Of a DNA stretch of 64,000 nt, positions 59,807-64,000 are shown piece by piece. Source of the stretch: Cenococcum geophilum 1.58 (taxonomy: Eukaryota; Ascomycota; Dothideomycetes; Gloniales; Gloniaceae); NCBI GenBank assembly GCA_001692895.1, contig KV748226.1:1118329-1182328 (forward strand), given 5' to 3'. A program made the translations under genes and the position numbers. Below the pieces are notes generated by a model that did no database searches, had not been told where the DNA came from, and saw only the letters and a program-made list of their open reading frames with translations. Position 1 is the first letter of the stretch. Each line of letters starts with the position of its first letter.

Positions 59807-60778
59807 CGTGACTGCGTGTGATTTGGTAGACTCGTCAAAGCTTGAAGACTTCAAGGCGTCAAGGCGTCAAGGCGTCAAAGCGTCAAGGCGTAAATATGAG
59901 GATATAAGATTGGATGAATTAAGAATCGAGGGTCTGAGTAGGAAAATCTACTCTTGTACGTGCACGACACACAGTTTTGAGTTTTTTTGAGACGCGGGGT
60001 TCACTGGAGTTCAGCATGAACTCACGTGTACTGATTCGTAGCCTGCGAAGGTTTGAGGGCTTGAGAGAGGGGTTGAGAACAATAGTGATATGGATAGGAA
60101 AGGTTGATTGAAAGAGATGAAGCGTGAGCTGTTACGATGGATAATGCGGGAGGTTGCGGCTTGCGGGCCGGGTGCTTATCTTGCGCTTGGAGTAGTTCTA
60201 TGTGGTAGTCACTTCTTTTAGCAGCTCGAAGATGGAACTTCTCCTTAGCGCTGTCTTGACTATTAGTGGTCTTAGGTGGTGGTGTAGAAGAAGTTGGTCT
60301 GCGGGCGTTTGAGCACGTTTCCATTGGCCAGGTCTGATGTGCCATCCCGATAAGGTGCATCGAAGCATTGACGAGGGCTCCTTGACCCATGATCAGCCTT
60401 AAGGTCATGGACAAAGCTCCGCTGTGCTCGATAAACCATTGCTCAATATGGGAAGTCGCTGCACTTCTCTGAGCTTATCTCACGGGGCGGATTTTGCGGC
60501 ACATATTTTCGTGGCTGGCTCTGTGAGATCGTCTTCGACTCCATTTCCCACTTTCTTCTAGAGTTACGTGCGACAGAGGTTGTCGCTTTGACGACGACAA
60601 TATACATACCTTCAGAAAGACGCAATACAAATGTAAGATCGCTGAGGTGGATTTCATTTTCCTGTTCATCTTCCATTCCTTGGACACGGGTTTCCTACGG
60701 CAACTCCGCTCCGTCCTCGAGTGATTCCGTTCAATACAACTCCATATCCAGGATTATTAGAGACAAAAACTCGCCAAG
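59807..60778. promoter_or_regulatory. Shared divergent promoter, Ctr / metalloreductase
   Basis: 972 bp between the two start codons. Possible copper-sensing sites: TGAGCACG (60310-60317), TGTGCTCG (60423-60430) and TTGCTCA (60439-60445). These lie one base or less from TGTGCTCA, reported for Aspergillus Mac1, or match the TTGCTCA core of yeast Mac1 sites. Open frames inside it (for example 60022-60414 minus) have no recognisable product. Confidence 0.45.
59851..59890. repeat. 8-bp tandem repeat upstream of Ctr
   Basis: (TCAAGGCG)x5 with one transition, 45-84 bp upstream of the Ctr ATG, so in its leader or core promoter. Confidence 0.85.
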
Positions 60779-62971
60779 ATGGATATGGGGGATATGCCCA
60801 TGGGCTCTACGTCCGCTGGTAATGGCATTCCCTCACTATTTGCCTTTCAAAGAATGTACTGGGCAGTTGTCGGCACAGTTATTGGTATCGCAACATTGGT
60901 CAATGTCCTCAACTACGTTATCTTCAGACAAAGGTAAAACATTCTCTCAGGTGCGTACCGAGGTTAGGACTCCGTTGACTCTCAAATCACCAGGCTTTCA
61001 GCGTCAAGCAAAGGATTACCGAAGCCAGCCAAACCAAAGTCTCTCTTGTTCAGGGTAAATGCGACAATTACTGCCATTTTCCGCGAAGCTTCAAATGCTT
61101 CAATTAGAATCCCGATCAAACGTCACACAATTCGGCTACCAACTGTGGGCCGTACTAGTTTGGTGGTAGCAAACGTCATTGTGCTCGTCGTCCTGTGCTT
61201 CTATAAGCTCGATCCCAATGATAGGTGGTCCAGGGAGAACATTGGATACAGGACTGGATTTGTCAACATGACACAACTTCCTCTGATCTTCCTGCTGGCG
61301 GGAAAGAACAATATAATTGGATATTTGACCGGAATCAGCCACGAGCGGCTAAACTGGCTGCATCGCTGGTGCGCTCGGTGTCTCTTCCTTACTACAACCA
61401 TTCACATGGGTTATTGGTTCGCGGACTGGGCACCTTATAACTACATCGCAACGCAGATTAGGACAGACACCCTCACGAAAAGAGGAGTGATGGCATGGGC
61501 TGTGCTACTCTGGATTGTCATCAGCTCCACGACACCAATCCGAGGGTGGTGCTACGAGCTATTCGTCTTGCAACATCTCGTTTCTTTTGCTGTTTTCATC
61601 GGGTTTGTTTACATCCATACGCCGGTCGAGGTGCATATCTATATCTGGATTCCGGTTGGACTGTTTTTCTTCGACCGCGTGGTGCGAGCATTGCGGGTTT
61701 TGTATGCGAATCTGGCCATTTTCCACCCCAAGCAGCGGAAGGCAGGGCAGATGTCCGGGTTCTGGGCATGCAAGGCCGAATTCACGCCTCTTCCGCACAA
61801 CACGACTAGAATCACCATCAAGAACCCACCAATCGGCTGGACCCCTGGCCAACATGTTTTCCTCTCATGTCATTCAATTGTTCCGTTACAAAGCCATCCG
61901 TTTACTGTTGCTTCGATCCCGGAGGATGGGAAGATGGAATTCCTTGTAAAAGCAGAAAAGGGCGGTACTAGGCGCTTTTTTAGACACGCAGAGAAACAGC
62001 ATGGACTACCGACCTCATCTGATAGCACCCAGCCTCGTATAAAAACTGTTGCCATTGAAGGGCCATACGGCTGTATCCGCCCATTACAACAGTTTGAGAG
62101 TGTTGTTTTTCTTGCTGGCAGTACTGGAGCAACCTTTACCGTCCCCTTACTCCGAGACATCGTTCAACGCTGGCGAGCACCTCCCTCTCAGAATCCTGGA
62201 ATCTTCAGCACGCCAAAAGGCGCAGTAACGCGGCATGTCCGCTTCGTATGGGTAGTCAAATCCAGGGGTCAACTAGGCTGGTTCGCCGCCCAGCTCTCTA
62301 GTATTTTCGGAGACATCCAAAACCTCCAATCCCAGGAGCGCCAAGTAGAAATAGACATGAGCATCTACGTGACATGCGACAGCTCCTTCACAGAGGAGCA
62401 CAAATCACTCCTCTCATCCGTGACCGCGCCCACGCCGGCACCCACACAGCCCCAACACCGCGGCGCCGTGGAGATGAACAGCGAGGCATCGACGCTAGAC
62501 GAGAAATCCGGACTCAAGAAGCTCTCAGAAAAATACTCGATCCACGAGTTCGACTCAGTCTCGGCCTCTCCCACGAAGCCGCCGCAGCCAAGCGCATACG
62601 GCCCGGACGGCGAATGCTGCTGCAAGACGACGGTCGAGAGCGAAGATGACGTCGCGGCCGCCTGCGCCTGCGCCTGCGGTCCCTCCTCCACCGCTCGGCC
62701 GCAGTCCACGCTGTCGTCCAGCACGTCCGCCGCCGTGAAGCCGATGCTGCATCCGCGGATTACGGTGATCAGCGGCCGCCCGCAGTGCCGCAGCATCATT
62801 CGCAAGTCGCTGGAGCAGGCTCTGGGCGAGAGCGCGGTGGTGGTGTGCGGGCCGCAGGGGCTGGTCAGCGATATCAAGCAGGCCGTGGTTGCGCTGAGCG
62901 ATGAGCGGGCGATCCATAAGGGAACGGGCGCGCAGGGGCTGTATCTCCATACTGAGACTTTTGGGTATTAA
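60779..62971 (+). CDS. Ferric/cupric reductase with Met-rich N-terminus and Cys cluster
   Basis: Exons 60779-60933 and 60994-62971 (60-bp intron GTAAAA...CCAG, phase 2) give 710 residues. The N-terminus MDMGDMPMGS is Met-rich and extracellular. A first membrane segment lies near 27-48, then about six more. Two haem-ligand pairs lie at His175/His189 and His246/His260, each 14 apart as in the FRE/NOX family. FAD-binding HPFT lies at 353-356, GPYG at 409-412, NADPH-binding GSTGATFTVP at 427-436, CGP at 670, and the aromatic end is TFGY. It would move electrons from cytosolic NADPH through FAD and two haems to Fe(III) or Cu(II) outside. A poorly conserved cytosolic insert (about 524-640) carries CCC (593-595) and CACAC (609-613). 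The neighbouring copper genes favour a cupric role. The start is the first ATG that gives the Met-rich end. Confidence 0.9.
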
Positions 62972-63931
62972 TCAGATTTGGATAGGTCTTTGGGAGGCGT
63001 TGGATTTTAGGATGGAAGGATGCATTGCAGGGCGTTTTGAGCGAATAATGGATGCTCGGATGGAGCTGGGAGGGGGTTGTAACGTCGTTTTTAGGGATGC
63101 GGGATAGTCTTCGTGGCTCCTAGAAATGAGCTTGATATTTTTAAAATTTTGTCAGGCACTTTTTGCGGGGCTTACTTTTAATTGTATGATATTGGGTATT
63201 AGCGAGATTTTCAGGTGTTGATCACGAGCGGCACAACCCGGAACAATCCCGCCACAGCAACTCTTGGCACGCAAGTATCCCGCGATGCTTATACACAACC
63301 TGAACAATTATTACAGAGCTTCACAAATGGCACAAGGCACGCGAAGCTGCCTGCAGCGTTATATGTCAGGTCGGTAAGTACAGCGTTGAGCGACCGAGAG
63401 GTTTTGTCAGCAGCCGGAGGCACGGGATGGGGGGCATCCGGACGCCATTAGCACTCTTGGCCCCTTCCGTTGGCCATAGCTCCCACGCCCTGGTGGCTTC
63501 ATCTAACCATCCACGATCATCCCATCAGCAACTTGTGCTTAGAAATTGGGAAGGCGTTGGATTATAAGCCACTGAGATTCTGCCTCGACGGCAAGGATAT
63601 AAGACGAGAAGGGACACAGAGGGCACACAGAAGGCACACGGAAGGCACACAGCAGGCACACAGAAAGCACACAGAAGGCACAGAAAGCACACAGAAAGCA
63701 GGATCTGCAACTAGGGTCAAGGCACGCCTGAAATTCTGATTCCAATATTGAGCAGGACCCAGTTGTACAACACCACCCTATCCCGTCTCATTACATCCTT
63801 CTTACTCGTCCTTAAATCCTTACATCCTCCCAACACCGCTTCCCAAATCCTCGACCTCGACCTCAGCCTCCCTCCCTCTATCCAACTTCACCTTCCAACC
63901 GTCCGTCTAACCCCCTCCCACCACAACCACA
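62972..63931. other. Intergenic region
   Basis: Contains the reductase 3' flank, a minisatellite and, from about 63740, a CT-rich promoter-like stretch before the next start codon. No gene is called. Confidence 0.5.
63611..63700. repeat. 11-bp minisatellite
   Basis: About eight imperfect copies of AGGCACACAGA. Open frames through it are by-products of the repeat. Confidence 0.8.
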
Positions 63932-64000
63932 ATGCCTCAGGAAACCATCCTCATCCTCGGCGCCTCCTTCGCTGGCCTGGGCGCCGCCCACTACATCCTT
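63932..64000 (+). CDS. AIF/FSP1-like FAD oxidoreductase, first 23 codons
   Basis: ATG at 63932 opens MPQETILILGASFAGLGAAH, a beta-strand followed by the dinucleotide-binding GxSxAGxG loop. This start is typical of fungal AIF-like (AMID/FSP1 type) pyridine nucleotide-disulphide oxidoreductases, which use FAD and NAD(P)H. The window ends here, so the family call rests on the N-terminus alone. A CT-rich leader and an ACAACCACA start context support the start. Confidence 0.6.
   Translation, partial: MPQETILILGASFAGLGAAHYIL

Noticed and set aside
60022..60414. Minus-strand open frame of 130 codons with a Met-rich start in the Ctr/reductase promoter
   Set aside because: No family resemblance, no intron logic linking it to Ctr, and it lies in the shared promoter.
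63470..63745. Open frames over the 11-bp minisatellite
   Set aside because: Created by the repeat; both strands open.

Overview
The window is nuclear DNA of a filamentous ascomycete (Pezizomycotina; Eurotiomycetes is my guess, not shown). The grounds are short GT-AG introns of 42-277 bp with CTAAY-type branch sites, fungal gene families, and long AT-rich blocks whose transposons are saturated with CpA-to-TpA and TpG-to-TpA changes, the mark of repeat-induced point mutation (RIP). Two gene-bearing flanks and one small gene-bearing island are separated by two RIP-degraded transposon blocks.

1-3692: the 5' part of an RRP43-like exosome subunit gene (minus strand), a 339-bp Harbinger/Tourist-like MITE, and an unknown three-exon gene (minus). 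3693-14855: a Ty1/copia element in minus orientation (261-bp LTRs, GGAGG target duplication), split by a second copia element in plus orientation (6068-11889, 229-bp LTRs, GTCTT duplication). 14861-19500: an island that escaped RIP, with a divergent pair of a nine-exon Hsp70-like ATPase gene (one apparent frameshift) and a GIMAP/AIG1-like membrane GTPase gene.

19658-22172: a composite between long imperfect inverted repeats. It contains a non-autonomous hAT-like element (8-bp duplication ATTGCAAC), a 12-bp GC-rich minisatellite at three places, and a 34-bp perfect palindrome. 22440-25250: a wrecked DUF6589-type gene. From about 25260 to 29960 there is a unit made of a gypsy integrase tail, a spacer and a large ORF of unknown family. 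A second copy of this unit lies at 30830-31625 plus 47806-51990. It is interrupted by a chromodomain Ty3/gypsy element (31626-47800, TATAA duplication), which is itself interrupted by an inverted copy of the same family (34406-42607, CTAGC duplication). 52150-54460 holds a RIP-ruined RecQ-type helicase gene (minus). A 176-bp tandem duplication ends the block.

56127-64000 is ordinary genic DNA: an unknown acidic protein, then three genes that look like a copper-uptake cluster. These are a GPI-anchored BIM1/X325-like copper-binding protein (minus), a Ctr-type copper transporter (minus), and, divergent from it across a 972-bp shared promoter, a Met-rich ferric/cupric reductase (plus). In the inferred pathway the reductase makes Cu(I) at the surface, the BIM1-like protein and Met-rich termini hold it, and the Ctr pore imports it. 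The window closes in the first 23 codons of an AIF/FSP1-like FAD oxidoreductase.

All gene models are hand-read exon chains; domain calls come from motifs recognised by eye. No database search was run.
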